DNA from: Nocardia cyriacigeorgica GUH-2
Lineage (GTDB): Bacteria; Actinomycetota; Actinomycetes; Mycobacteriales; Mycobacteriaceae
Direction: 5' to 3'
Assembly: GCF_000284035.1 (NCBI RefSeq)
Contig: NC_016887.1
Location: forward strand, 3,472,001-3,536,000
DNA: 64,000 bases
Below the pieces are notes generated by a model. It saw nothing but the letters and a program-made list of their open reading frames with translations. It made no database searches and was not told the DNA's origin. The position numbers were made by a program, and so were the translations under genes. Positions 1 through 7,405 of the stretch are shown here, in pieces; position 1 is the stretch's first letter; every line of letters starts with the position of its first letter.

Positions 1-2
1 GC

Positions 3-452
3 CCCGCGGCCACCCGGCGATTCATGACCAATGCGGTGCTTCCGGCGGTGCGCGAGGTCTGTGCCGAATTCACCGCGGCGGGCGTGGCGGCGACCGTCGA
101 CGAATCCGCCCACAACGAGGGCATGCCGACCACCCGCCTGCTGGTCGATCAAGCCAGCGAACCCCGGTTCGAATACTGCGTGTGGCCGGTATCGGCCCCG
201 GCGCCGACCTACGCCGTGCTCGCGCAGCGTTCGCAGGACCGGTATTTCCGCTGCGAGGTCTATCTCGCCGAGGGCTCGCAAGGCTATTCGCTCAACGGCT
301 ACACCCGCGAGCAGATCATCGGCGACATTCTCGACCAGTACGAACGCCATCTCGGCTATCTGCATCTGCGGCGCTCGGCGACCGAACACTACGAGCCGAA
401 TCCCGGCGACGTCGACACCGACAGCGATCCGGAAGGGAGAACCACCGCATGA
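3..452 (+). CDS. betT: BCCT choline transporter BetT, C-terminal cytoplasmic domain (5' truncated by window)
   Basis: Only the last ~149 codons are present; the frame is open to the left edge, so this is the tail of a longer gene rather than a small protein. The visible part matches the regulatory cytoplasmic tail of BetT-type BCCT choline transporters: an EVYLAEGSQGY segment followed by the hallmark IIGDILDQYERHLGYLHL near the end. In that family the tail senses osmotic state and sets proton-coupled choline uptake; the membrane part lies outside the window. The stop overlaps the next ATG (ATGA), so it is translationally coupled to the aldehyde dehydrogenase, as expected for a choline-to-betaine operon. 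Assignment is by remembered family motifs; the missing N-terminus cannot be checked. Confidence 0.8.
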   Translation, partial: PAATRRFMTNAVLPAVREVCAEFTAAGVAATVDESAHNEGMPTTRLLVDQASEPRFEYCVWPVSAPAPTYAVLAQRSQDRYFRCEVYLAEGSQGYSLNGYTREQIIGDILDQYERHLGYLHLRRSATEHYEPNPGDVDTDSDPEGRTTA

Positions 453-1960
453 GTGAGACCCTCTATATCGACGGCGTCTGGACCGCGGCCGCGTCCGGCG
501 AGACCCGCGAAATCCGTTGCCCGGCCGACAATTCCCTCGTCGGCGTGGTGGCCGAAGCGGGTGCCGCCGACACCGAGGCCGCCATCGCCGCCGCTCGCCG
601 CGCCTTCGACGACGGCCCGTGGCGCCGGACCTCCGCCGGCGAGCGGGGCGATCTGTTGTTGAAGGTCGCCGACGCGATCGACGCCCGGCGCGAGGAATTC
701 GTGCGCGCGGAAACCCTCGACACCGGTAAACGGCCCTACGAATCCGATATCGATATGTCCGATATCGCGCACTGCTTCCGGTATTTCGGGAAGCTGGCCG
801 CCGAGGACGCGGGCCGGGTGGTCGACGCGGGTTCGGCGGATGTCGATTCCCGGATCGTGTACGAGCCGGTCGGGGTGTGCGGGCTCATCACCCCGTGGAA
901 TTACCCGCTGCTGCAAGTGTCGTGGAAGGTCGCGCCCGCGCTGGCGGCGGGCAACACCTTCGTATTGAAACCGGCGGAGCTGACGCCCCATACCTCCATC
1001 CTGCTGATGCGAGTACTGCACGAACTCGGTGTGCCCGCCGGTGTGGCCAATCTGGTGCTCGGCGCGGGCGCGACCGCCGGTGCGCCGCTGTCCGCGCACC
1101 CCGACGTCGACCTGGTCTCGTTCACCGGCGGCCTGACCACCGGCCGGATCATCGCCCGCGAAGCGGCCGCCACGGTCAAGAAGGTGGCCCTCGAACTCGG
1201 CGGCAAGAACCCCAATGTGGTCTTCGCCGACGCCTGCGATACCGATGAGCGGCTGGCCGCGGCCGTGGACAACGCACTCAATGCCGCGTTCCTGCATTCT
1301 GGCCAGGTGTGTTCGGCCGGTGCGCGGCTGGTGATCGAGGAAGCCGCGCATGATCGTTTCGTCGACGAGCTGGTGCGACGCGCCGAACAGATCCGCGTCG
1401 GCCTGCCGTTCCATCCGGAGACCGAGACCGGGCCGTTGATCTCGGCCGCGCACCGCGACAAGGTGCACGGCTATGTCGAGCAGGCCCGCGCCGACGGCGC
1501 CGTGATCCGCACCGGCGGCGCCTTCGCCACCGGTGACCGGGGCGCGGGCAACCTCGACGACGGCTACTTCTACCTGCCCACCGTCATCGACCGCGCTACC
1601 CGCGAGATGGCCTGCGTGCACGACGAAGGATTCGGGCCCACCGTCACCGTCGAAACGTTCCGGACCGAGGACGAGGCCGTGGCCATCGCCAACGACACCG
1701 ATTACGGCCTGGCCGGTGCGGTGTGGTCGGCCGATGCCGCGCGGGCCCGGCGCATCGCCGCCCGGCTGCGGCACGGCACCGTGTGGGTCAACGATTTCGG
1801 GCCGTATCTGCCGCAGGCGGAATGGGGCGGATTCGGCCGCTCCGGGATCGGGCGGGAGCTGGGACCGTCCGGGCTGCACGAGTATCGCGAGGCCAAGCAC
1901 GTCTACGAGAACCTGCGGCCGGGTGTGACCGGCTGGTTCGCCGACCGGAAGGGGCAGTAG
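449..1960 (+). CDS. betB: Betaine aldehyde dehydrogenase
   Basis: A 503-aa NAD(P)-dependent aldehyde dehydrogenase, normal family length. It shows the catalytic Cys288 in HSGQVCSAG, the general base Glu249 in ALELGGKN, and the conserved TPWNYPLLQ and SFTGG segments of the cofactor fold. Role: oxidation of betaine aldehyde to the osmoprotectant glycine betaine in the cytosol. The substrate is inferred mainly from context, since it sits between a BetT tail and a choline-oxidase-type flavoprotein with 4-bp and 1-bp overlaps on either side. The start at 449 is preferred because of the GGAAGGGAGAA ribosome-binding site; the same frame stays open far upstream. A general aldehyde dehydrogenase would be the alternative without this context. 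Confidence 0.88.
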   Translation: MSETLYIDGVWTAAASGETREIRCPADNSLVGVVAEAGAADTEAAIAAARRAFDDGPWRRTSAGERGDLLLKVADAIDARREEFVRAETLDTGKRPYESDIDMSDIAHCFRYFGKLAAEDAGRVVDAGSADVDSRIVYEPVGVCGLITPWNYPLLQVSWKVAPALAAGNTFVLKPAELTPHTSILLMRVLHELGVPAGVANLVLGAGATAGAPLSAHPDVDLVSFTGGLTTGRIIAREAAATVKKVALELGGKNPNVVFADACDTDERLAAAVDNALNAAFLHSGQVCSAGARLVIEEAAHDRFVDELVRRAEQIRVGLPFHPETETGPLISAAHRDKVHGYVEQARADGAVIRTGGAFATGDRGAGNLDDGYFYLPTVIDRATREMACVHDEGFGPTVTVETFRTEDEAVAIANDTDYGLAGAVWSADAARARRIAARLRHGTVWVNDFGPYLPQAEWGGFGRSGIGRELGPSGLHEYREAKHVYENLRPGVTGWFADRKGQ

Positions 1961-3510
1961 TGAGCGAATACGATTACCTGGTCATCGGCGGCGGGTCGGC
2001 CGGTGCGGCGGTCGCCGCCAGGCTCTCCGAGGATTCGGCGGTGACGGTGTGCCTGCTGGAAGCCGGGCCCAGCGATGTCGGCGATGAGGCGATCCTGCGC
2101 CTGGACCGCTGGATGGAACTGCTCGAATCCGGTTACGACTGGGATTATCCGATCGAACCGCAGGAGAACGGCAATTCGTTCATGCGGCATGCGCGGGCGA
2201 AGGTGCTGGGCGGCTGTTCCTCGCACAACAGCTGTATCGCGTTCTGGGCGCCGCGCGAGGATCTCGATTCCTGGGAACGTGAGCACGGCTGCACGGGCTG
2301 GGGCGCGGATTCGGTGTATCGGCTCTATCGCCGCATCGAGACCAACGACGCACCGGGCGATCATCACGGGCGCAGCGGCCCGGTGCACATCATGACGGTG
2401 CCGCCGGAGGATCCGTGCGGCGTGGCGCTGCTGGATGCCTGTGAGGCCGTCGGCATTCCGCGCGCGGAATTCAATTCCGGGAAGACGGTGGTCAACGGCG
2501 CCAACTTCTTCCAGATCAACCGCCGCGCCGACGGCACTCGCGCTTCGTCGTCGGTGAGTTACCTGCATCCGGTGCTGGATCGGCCGAATCTCACCATCCG
2601 GACCGGTGCGTGGGCGAAGAGGATCGTGCTCGACGGTGGTCGGGCGGTCGCGGTGGATATCACCGACAATGCCTTCGGCCGCACCACCCGCCTCTCGGCG
2701 CGCCGAGAGATCATCGTCTGCGCCGGCGCGATCGACTCGCCGAAGCTGCTCATGCTCTCCGGCATCGGCCCGGCGGATCATCTGCGCGCCACCGGCATCG
2801 AGGTGCTGGTCGACTCCCCCGGTGTGGGCGCTCATCTGCAGGATCATCCGGAGGGCGTGATCGGTTTCGAGACGACGCGGCCGATGGTGACCCGCTCGAC
2901 CCAGTGGTGGGAGGCCGGGATCTTCACCACCACCGTCGACGGTTTGGATCGGCCGGATCTGATGATGCATTACGGCAGTGTGCCGTTCGATATGCACACT
3001 CTGCGGCAGGGCTATCCCACCGCCGAGAACACCTTCTGCCTCACCCCGAACGTCACCCATGCGCGCTCGCGCGGCACGGTGCGGCTGCGCTCACGCGATT
3101 TCCGCGATAAGCCACGGGTGGATCCCCGCTATTTCACCGACGCCGAGGGCCACGATATGCGGGTGATGATCGCGGGTCTGCGGATGGCGCGGGAGATCGC
3201 GGCGATGGCACCGCTGGCCGAATGGGTGGCGCGGGAACTGTATCCGGGCCCGGAGACCGATTCCGATGCCGAACTCGCCGACTACATCCGCCGCACGCAC
3301 AACACGGTGTATCACCCGGTGGGGACGGTGCGGATGGGCGCCGATGACGACCCGTTGAGCCCGCTGGATCCGCAGCTGCGGGTCAAGGGCGTGGACGGAT
3401 TGCGGGTCGCGGACGCGTCGGTGTTCCCGGCGCATACGACGGTGAATCCGAATATCACCGTGATGCTGGTCGGTGAGCGCTGCGCCGAACTCGTCGCCGC
3501 AGCACGTTAG
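1960..3510 (+). CDS. codA: Choline oxidase/dehydrogenase (GMC flavoprotein, CodA type)
   Basis: A 516-aa FAD-dependent GMC oxidoreductase starting at a GTG that shares its G with the preceding TAG. The dinucleotide-binding GGGSAGAAVAARLSED is at the N-terminus. The protein strongly resembles my memory of Arthrobacter choline oxidase: GGCSSHNSCIAFW carries His89 (equivalent to the covalently FAD-linked His99 there), Glu298 in HLQDHPEG (Glu312), His452 in YHPVGTVRMG (His466) and Asn496 in TVNPNITVM (Asn510). Such enzymes oxidise choline through betaine aldehyde to glycine betaine using O2 and releasing peroxide, rather than feeding electrons to the respiratory chain like Escherichia coli BetA. 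Many databases would call this betA. Oxidase versus dehydrogenase cannot be settled from sequence alone. Confidence 0.85.
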   Translation: MSEYDYLVIGGGSAGAAVAARLSEDSAVTVCLLEAGPSDVGDEAILRLDRWMELLESGYDWDYPIEPQENGNSFMRHARAKVLGGCSSHNSCIAFWAPREDLDSWEREHGCTGWGADSVYRLYRRIETNDAPGDHHGRSGPVHIMTVPPEDPCGVALLDACEAVGIPRAEFNSGKTVVNGANFFQINRRADGTRASSSVSYLHPVLDRPNLTIRTGAWAKRIVLDGGRAVAVDITDNAFGRTTRLSARREIIVCAGAIDSPKLLMLSGIGPADHLRATGIEVLVDSPGVGAHLQDHPEGVIGFETTRPMVTRSTQWWEAGIFTTTVDGLDRPDLMMHYGSVPFDMHTLRQGYPTAENTFCLTPNVTHARSRGTVRLRSRDFRDKPRVDPRYFTDAEGHDMRVMIAGLRMAREIAAMAPLAEWVARELYPGPETDSDAELADYIRRTHNTVYHPVGTVRMGADDDPLSPLDPQLRVKGVDGLRVADASVFPAHTTVNPNITVMLVGERCAELVAAAR

Positions 3511-3519
3511 GCGTTCGCT

Positions 3520-4083
3520 GTGCCGGACGACGAACTGCCCGACGGTGCGATCTATACCGTCGGGCATTCCACGATGCCGATAGCGGAATTCGCCGAGTTG
3601 TTGCGCGGCTATGAGATCGCGCAGCTGGTCGATATCCGCACGATTCCGCGGTCGCGGCACAACCCGCAGTTCAACAGCGACGCATTGGCGGAAAGCCTGC
3701 CCGGTAACGGGATCGACTACACACATATGGCGGCGCTGGGCGGGCTGCGGCATTCCCGGAAGGACTCGCCGAATACCGGGTGGCGCAACAAGAGTTTCCG
3801 TGGCTACGCCGATTACATGCAGACCGCCGAGTTCGCCGCCGCGCTCGACGGACTCATGCGACTGGGCCGCGCGGCACGCACCGCGATCATGTGCGCCGAG
3901 GCGGTGCCGTGGCGCTGCCATCGCTCGCTGGTCGCCGACGCACTGCTCGTGCGCGGGGTGCCGGTGGTCGAGATCATGTCGGCGACCAACTGGCGCCCGC
4001 ATACGCTGACCTCGTTCGCGCGGGTCGACGGGACGCGGCTGACCTATCCGCCGGAGGACCCGGAGGAGGAGGCCCGATCCTGA
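3520..4083 (+). CDS. DUF488 family protein
   Basis: A 187-aa soluble protein with the DUF488 signature: YTVGHSTMPIAEFAELL at the N-terminus, then VDIRTIPRSRHNPQFN and, near residue 130, MCAEAVPWRCHRSLVADALL with the C..(W/A)..CHR motif. Function is not established for the family; the conserved Cys/His/Arg cluster suggests binding of a small ligand or metal. The GTG start lies 9 bp after the choline oxidase stop, so it probably rides on the bet transcript, though no metabolic link is evident. It converges on the secreted protein gene at 4099. Confidence 0.8.
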   Translation: MPDDELPDGAIYTVGHSTMPIAEFAELLRGYEIAQLVDIRTIPRSRHNPQFNSDALAESLPGNGIDYTHMAALGGLRHSRKDSPNTGWRNKSFRGYADYMQTAEFAAALDGLMRLGRAARTAIMCAEAVPWRCHRSLVADALLVRGVPVVEIMSATNWRPHTLTSFARVDGTRLTYPPEDPEEEARS

Positions 4084-4098
4084 TCCGCCGCCGTGGCC

Positions 4099-4590
4099 CT
4101 ACCTGCGCGCGGTCGTGTCGTTCCATTCGAAGCAGCCGGTCGCGTGTCTGGTGGTGGTGGTTCCGCGGCGCAGTTCGGCGCTCACCCGGCCCTGCGCGCC
4201 GTTGGTGAAATGGCGTGAGCCGGAGCCTGTTCCATGCCACGGCGGGTCGATCATGACGGTTTTGCGCCGGGTCACGGTGTCGCAGATGATGTCGTAGTCG
4301 TAGCCCGGTCCGTGCGGTGCGCCCACCGGGGTGTCGCCCGCGGACTCGGCGCCCTGATAGGCGTAGACGTGCAGGCTGTCGGCTTCGTCGTCGGCGCAGC
4401 TGTAGGTGACGGTGACCGCTAGGGTTCCGCCACTGTCGTCGGCGGCATCGGGCGAGTGCACGAAGGTGACCTCGTCGATGGCCAGGACTCCCCCGTATTC
4501 CGCGGCGGCCGGGCCGGACCCGGCCGCCGCGGCACCGATCGTTATCGCGATGATGGCGGCGATCCGAGCGATGCCGCGCCAGCCGAACAT
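4099..4590 (-). CDS. Small secreted protein of unknown function
   Basis: Encodes about 163 aa. The N-terminus has a charged start followed by a hydrophobic stretch and GSGPAAAEY, a typical Sec signal peptide with cleavage after AAA; the rest is a hydrophilic, probably beta-rich domain with cysteines in TYSCADDE, DIICDTV and GCFEWND. Two in-frame ATGs lie 6 bp apart. I choose 4590 because the GGAGG ribosome-binding site sits 8 nt before it and only 2 nt before the other at 4596. The longer open frame running up to 4824 has no such site. I do not recognise the family. The two Cys-containing segments may form a disulfide outside the cell. Confidence 0.6.
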   Translation of the reverse strand: MFGWRGIARIAAIIAITIGAAAAGSGPAAAEYGGVLAIDEVTFVHSPDAADDSGGTLAVTVTYSCADDEADSLHVYAYQGAESAGDTPVGAPHGPGYDYDIICDTVTRRKTVMIDPPWHGTGSGSRHFTNGAQGRVSAELRRGTTTTRHATGCFEWNDTTARR

Positions 4591-4691
4591 TGTCATACCC
4601 TCCACGAAGTACCAGCGATGTCGCGCGCACCCGAGCGGTGCGAACCTGCTACGACATTCGTCGCCGATACCGTCGTGGATCGGTGCGCGGG

Positions 4692-4988
4692 CTAACTCCG
4701 CCCCAGCATGCGGCTCCACAACGCACCAGGACCCTTGCGACCCTTGGCAACCGGCGCCTGCGGCAACTGTGCCGCGGGCCGCCCAGCGCCGGGTTCGTCG
4801 TCGGCACGCGCCACTGCCGCCCACGCCGTGGGCGAGGTCGGCGTATCGGTGAGCGCGGGCAGCACGACCGTCGGTTCGTCATCGAGTTCGGCCCGCAATC
4901 GGGTGAAGTACGCATCCAGTGAGCCGTACCGGAGGGTCACTTCGTCAACGAATTCCAGCACAGCCGACCGTGAGCGCATCTGCATCAT
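4692..4988 (-). CDS. Small hypothetical protein
   Basis: About 98 aa, starting at one of two adjacent ATGs (4988 or 4985) just after a GAGGAAGGA ribosome-binding site; the upstream in-frame ATG at 5033 lacks one. The first ~45 residues (SRSAVLEFVDEVTLRYGSLDAYFTRLRAEL) predict as two amphipathic helices. The remainder is Pro/Ala-rich and ends in a basic GRKGPGALWSRMLGRS tail. No known family recognised. It is separated by ~100 bp from the secreted-protein gene downstream on the same strand. Confidence 0.5.
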   Translation of the reverse strand: MMQMRSRSAVLEFVDEVTLRYGSLDAYFTRLRAELDDEPTVVLPALTDTPTSPTAWAAVARADDEPGAGRPAAQLPQAPVAKGRKGPGALWSRMLGRS

Positions 4989-5271
4989 CGTCCTTCCTCG
5001 AAATCCAGTACCGACCTGTCCACCGGACGCCACGCACGATCAATCCCCCAGCAGGGCAAGAGTTCACAGGGATTCACGCGACGCCGGGCTGTGCTCCACG
5101 GGGTGCCGAACGACCTCCACCCCCTGCGCCGCACCGCGGCTCGCCTCTACTCTAGCCACATTTCAGCTAATTCGCCGCTGCGGCCCGAGATTGTGAGATC
5201 GTTGGTACGACCACCCGACGGGCGGTGCGAACACTCCGGACAAGTGGAGCTACTTTTCTGAAGGAGTAACC

Positions 5272-5742
5272 ATGGTGAGCGCAGGTGGATACGATCCTCG
5301 CTTCGGTGCGGCCGCGGGGGTCACTCCCGGCGGACTCGGCAAACGCGCCGCAGCCCGGTTCATCGACTGGATTCTCGCGATGATCGTCGGCGCGATCTTC
5401 TTCTGGCTACTGAACAAGGCCTGGGATACCCCCGACTGGGTGTCGATCCTGCCGGGCGCCGGATTCGGGTTCCTGTACTTCCTCGGCTTCGAGGTGGCCA
5501 CCGGGTCCACCCCGGGTAAGAAGATTCTCGGGCTGCACGTCAACGGGTCCGGGGGCGCGCCCAAGCCGAGCGTCAAGGATTCGGCGCTGCGCAATGCCTA
5601 CATGCTGCTGAACCTGATTCCGTGCATCGGCCCGATCCTGTGGTTCATCGCCGCGATCGCGATCGCGGTCACGATCAGTTCCAGCCCGACCAAGCAGGGC
5701 TGGCACGACCGGCTGGCCGGCACGCAGGTCATCGACGAATAA
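5272..5742 (+). CDS. RDD family integral membrane protein
   Basis: A 156-aa membrane protein of the RDD domain family. Just after a short cytoplasmic N-terminus comes GKRAAARFIDWILAMIVGAI, whose Arg...Asp-Trp spacing corresponds to the family's R-D-D residues, followed by a second helix (GFGFLYFLGFEV), the typical TGSTPGKKILGLHV loop, and a third helix around LIPCIGPILWFIAAIAIAVTI. RDD proteins are small three-to-four-helix membrane proteins, some tied to ion exchange or lipid handling, most uncharacterised. A strong GAAGGAG ribosome-binding site precedes the ATG. The 238 bp before it (5034-5271) hold no gene and probably its promoter; it appears monocistronic. Confidence 0.8.
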   Translation: MVSAGGYDPRFGAAAGVTPGGLGKRAAARFIDWILAMIVGAIFFWLLNKAWDTPDWVSILPGAGFGFLYFLGFEVATGSTPGKKILGLHVNGSGGAPKPSVKDSALRNAYMLLNLIPCIGPILWFIAAIAIAVTISSSPTKQGWHDRLAGTQVIDE

Positions 5743-5795
5743 CCACCGCGACCGGATCGCGGCGGGCCGAGCCTGTCGGTGGCGAATGATAGGAC

Positions 5796-6254
5796 ATGCC
5801 CATGGCATTGAACTGGAAGCTCGTGATCGATAGCCGGGACTCGGCGACGCTGGCCGATTTCTGGGCCGCGGCCCTCGAATACGAGGTCGAAGACCCCACC
5901 GTGCTGGTCGAGCAGTTGCTCGCGGCCGGGCAGCTACCGGAAAGCGCGGTGCTCGAGCACGGCGGGCGCAAGACCTTCCGCGGTTACGCCGCGATCCGGC
6001 ATCCCGATGATCCGTTCGACCCGGCCAGTGGCGTCGGCCGGGGGCGGCGGCTGCTGTTCCAGGACGTCCCCGAAGCCAAGACCGTGAAGAACCGCCTGCA
6101 CATCGATGTGCACAGCGCACCGGGCGGCCTCGACGAGCTGGTGCGGCGGCTCGAAGACCTCGGCGCGACCCGGGTCGAGGAATTCGACCGCGGGCCGGCC
6201 GGGCACTGGTGGGTCATGCGCGATCCGGAGGGCAACGAGTTCTGCGCCGCCTAG
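5796..6254 (+). CDS. VOC (glyoxalase-like) family protein
   Basis: A 152-aa single-domain protein of the vicinal-oxygen-chelate fold, of the glyoxalase_6-like type: it opens with LNWKLVIDSRDSATLADFWAAALEYEV and closes with HWWVMRDPEGNEFCAA, both characteristic of this subgroup. KNRLHIDVH in the middle supplies a putative metal-ligand His. Members include glyoxalase, dioxygenase and antibiotic-binding proteins, but substrate cannot be assigned. It is flanked by unrelated small genes on the same strand with 50-60 bp gaps. Confidence 0.75.
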   Translation: MPMALNWKLVIDSRDSATLADFWAAALEYEVEDPTVLVEQLLAAGQLPESAVLEHGGRKTFRGYAAIRHPDDPFDPASGVGRGRRLLFQDVPEAKTVKNRLHIDVHSAPGGLDELVRRLEDLGATRVEEFDRGPAGHWWVMRDPEGNEFCAA

Positions 6255-6315
6255 TCGCGCGGGCAACCGCCGGATTCGGCCACCGCGAGGTGGCCGAGTG
6301 CGCTTATATCGACTG

Positions 6316-6741
6316 ATGGATCTACAGACCATCGCCGACCGGATCGCCATCGGCGATCTGCTCACCCGCTACGCGCACGCCGTCGACACCAAGGACTGGC
6401 CGCTGTACCGCACGGTGTTCACCCCCGACGCCCAGATCGACTACACCACCGCAGGCGGCCCCAGCGGCGATCTGGACACGGTGGTGTCACAGCTGTCGGT
6501 GGCGCTCGAATTGTTCTCCCGCACCCAGCATTTCGTCTCCAATGTCGACGTCGCGCTCGACGGCGACCAGGCCCGGGTGCGGGCGATGTTCTTCAACCCG
6601 ATGATCGTCTCGACCGGCAAGCAATTCTTCTGCGGCGGCTGGTACAACCACGACCTCGTCCGCACTCCCGACGGCTGGCGCAGCACCCGCCTGGTGGAGG
6701 ATTCGGCATGGTTCGAGGGGCTCGAGCAAGCCTTCACCTGA
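6316..6741 (+). CDS. SnoaL-like (NTF2-fold) protein
   Basis: A 141-aa protein with the nuclear-transport-factor-2 fold of the SnoaL_4 type: MDLQTIADRIAIGDLLTRYAHAVDTKDWPLYRTVFTPDAQIDY is the classic N-terminal helix-strand signature with the DY pair, followed by QHFVSNVDVALDGDQARV and a C-terminal GWRSTRLVEDSAWFEG. The family includes polyketide cyclases, dehydratases and steroid isomerase-like proteins, many acting on lipids or aromatics. The start at the second ATG is chosen by family N-terminus; the frame is open further left. A paralogue follows at 6820. Confidence 0.75.
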   Translation: MDLQTIADRIAIGDLLTRYAHAVDTKDWPLYRTVFTPDAQIDYTTAGGPSGDLDTVVSQLSVALELFSRTQHFVSNVDVALDGDQARVRAMFFNPMIVSTGKQFFCGGWYNHDLVRTPDGWRSTRLVEDSAWFEGLEQAFT

Positions 6742-6772
6742 ACCCGGTCAACCGGACCGCAAGCGGATATTT

Positions 6773-6786
6773 TGTAACGTGTTCTT
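6773..6786. promoter_or_regulatory. KstR-like operator upstream of the second SnoaL-like gene
   Basis: TGTAACGTGTTCTT fits the TNNAACNNGTTNNA pattern that I recall for the TetR regulator KstR (steroid/lipid catabolism) at 7 of 8 fixed positions. It ends 33 nt before the ATG at 6820, and a TATTTT element directly precedes it. The same motif recurs at 12490 and 21416. Confidence 0.45.
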
Positions 6787-6819
6787 GTTTTGCCGCGGGT
6801 GCCGTGTCAGGCTTGGCCG

Positions 6820-7296
6820 ATGGACCTGGTGGCAATCGAAGCCATTCGCGCGCTCAAGTATCGCTACTTCCGCACGCTCGATCTGAAGCTGTGGGACGAG
6901 TTCGCCGACACCCTCGCCCACGACGTCGAGGGCCGCTACGGCACCCACGCGCTCGGCGAGCCGCTGGTGCTCACCGGGCGCGAGGCCGTTGTCGGATTCC
7001 TGCGCGACAACATGGGCCCCGGCATCGTCACCACGCATGTGGCCAACCACCCGGAAATCCACGTCGACGGCGAGCAGGCCACGGGCAGCTGGTTGTTCGA
7101 AGACACCGTCATCGCCACCGACTACGGGGTGCTCATCCGCGGCTCCGGCTATTACTCCGACCGCTATCGCCGCGATCCCGACGGCGTCTGGCGCATCACC
7201 GCCACCGGATACGTCCGCATCTACGAATCCTCGCAATCGCTGGCCGACACACCCAGTCACCGGCTGCTGTCGAATATGTGGGCGCCCTCGGCGTGA
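6820..7296 (+). CDS. SnoaL-like (NTF2-fold) protein
   Basis: A 158-aa NTF2-fold protein: MDLVAIEAIRALKYRYFRTLDLKLWDEFADTLAHDVEGRYG, TTHVANHPEIHVDGEQATGSW and DPDGVWRITATGYVRIYES are the usual landmarks. It is a divergent paralogue of the protein encoded just upstream. The ATG at 6820 is chosen over an in-frame TTG at 6790 because the latter falls inside the operator/promoter region and the family begins at MDL. Substrate unknown; the operator suggests a lipid or steroid context, but this is inference. Confidence 0.75.
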   Translation: MDLVAIEAIRALKYRYFRTLDLKLWDEFADTLAHDVEGRYGTHALGEPLVLTGREAVVGFLRDNMGPGIVTTHVANHPEIHVDGEQATGSWLFEDTVIATDYGVLIRGSGYYSDRYRRDPDGVWRITATGYVRIYESSQSLADTPSHRLLSNMWAPSA

Positions 7297-7405
7297 ACCA
7301 CGGCCGGGCGTCGTCGGGTCCACCGCATGCCCTGATCGGCGGGCTATTCTCGAGTCAGACCCCGCACGCGGGGGCGCCCCTGGTTCGCGACGAATCGAGG
7401 CCACG

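Noticed and set aside
389..1900. 503-codon minus-strand open frame opposite betB
   Set aside because: Mirror of the aldehyde dehydrogenase gene; lacks any recognisable domain.
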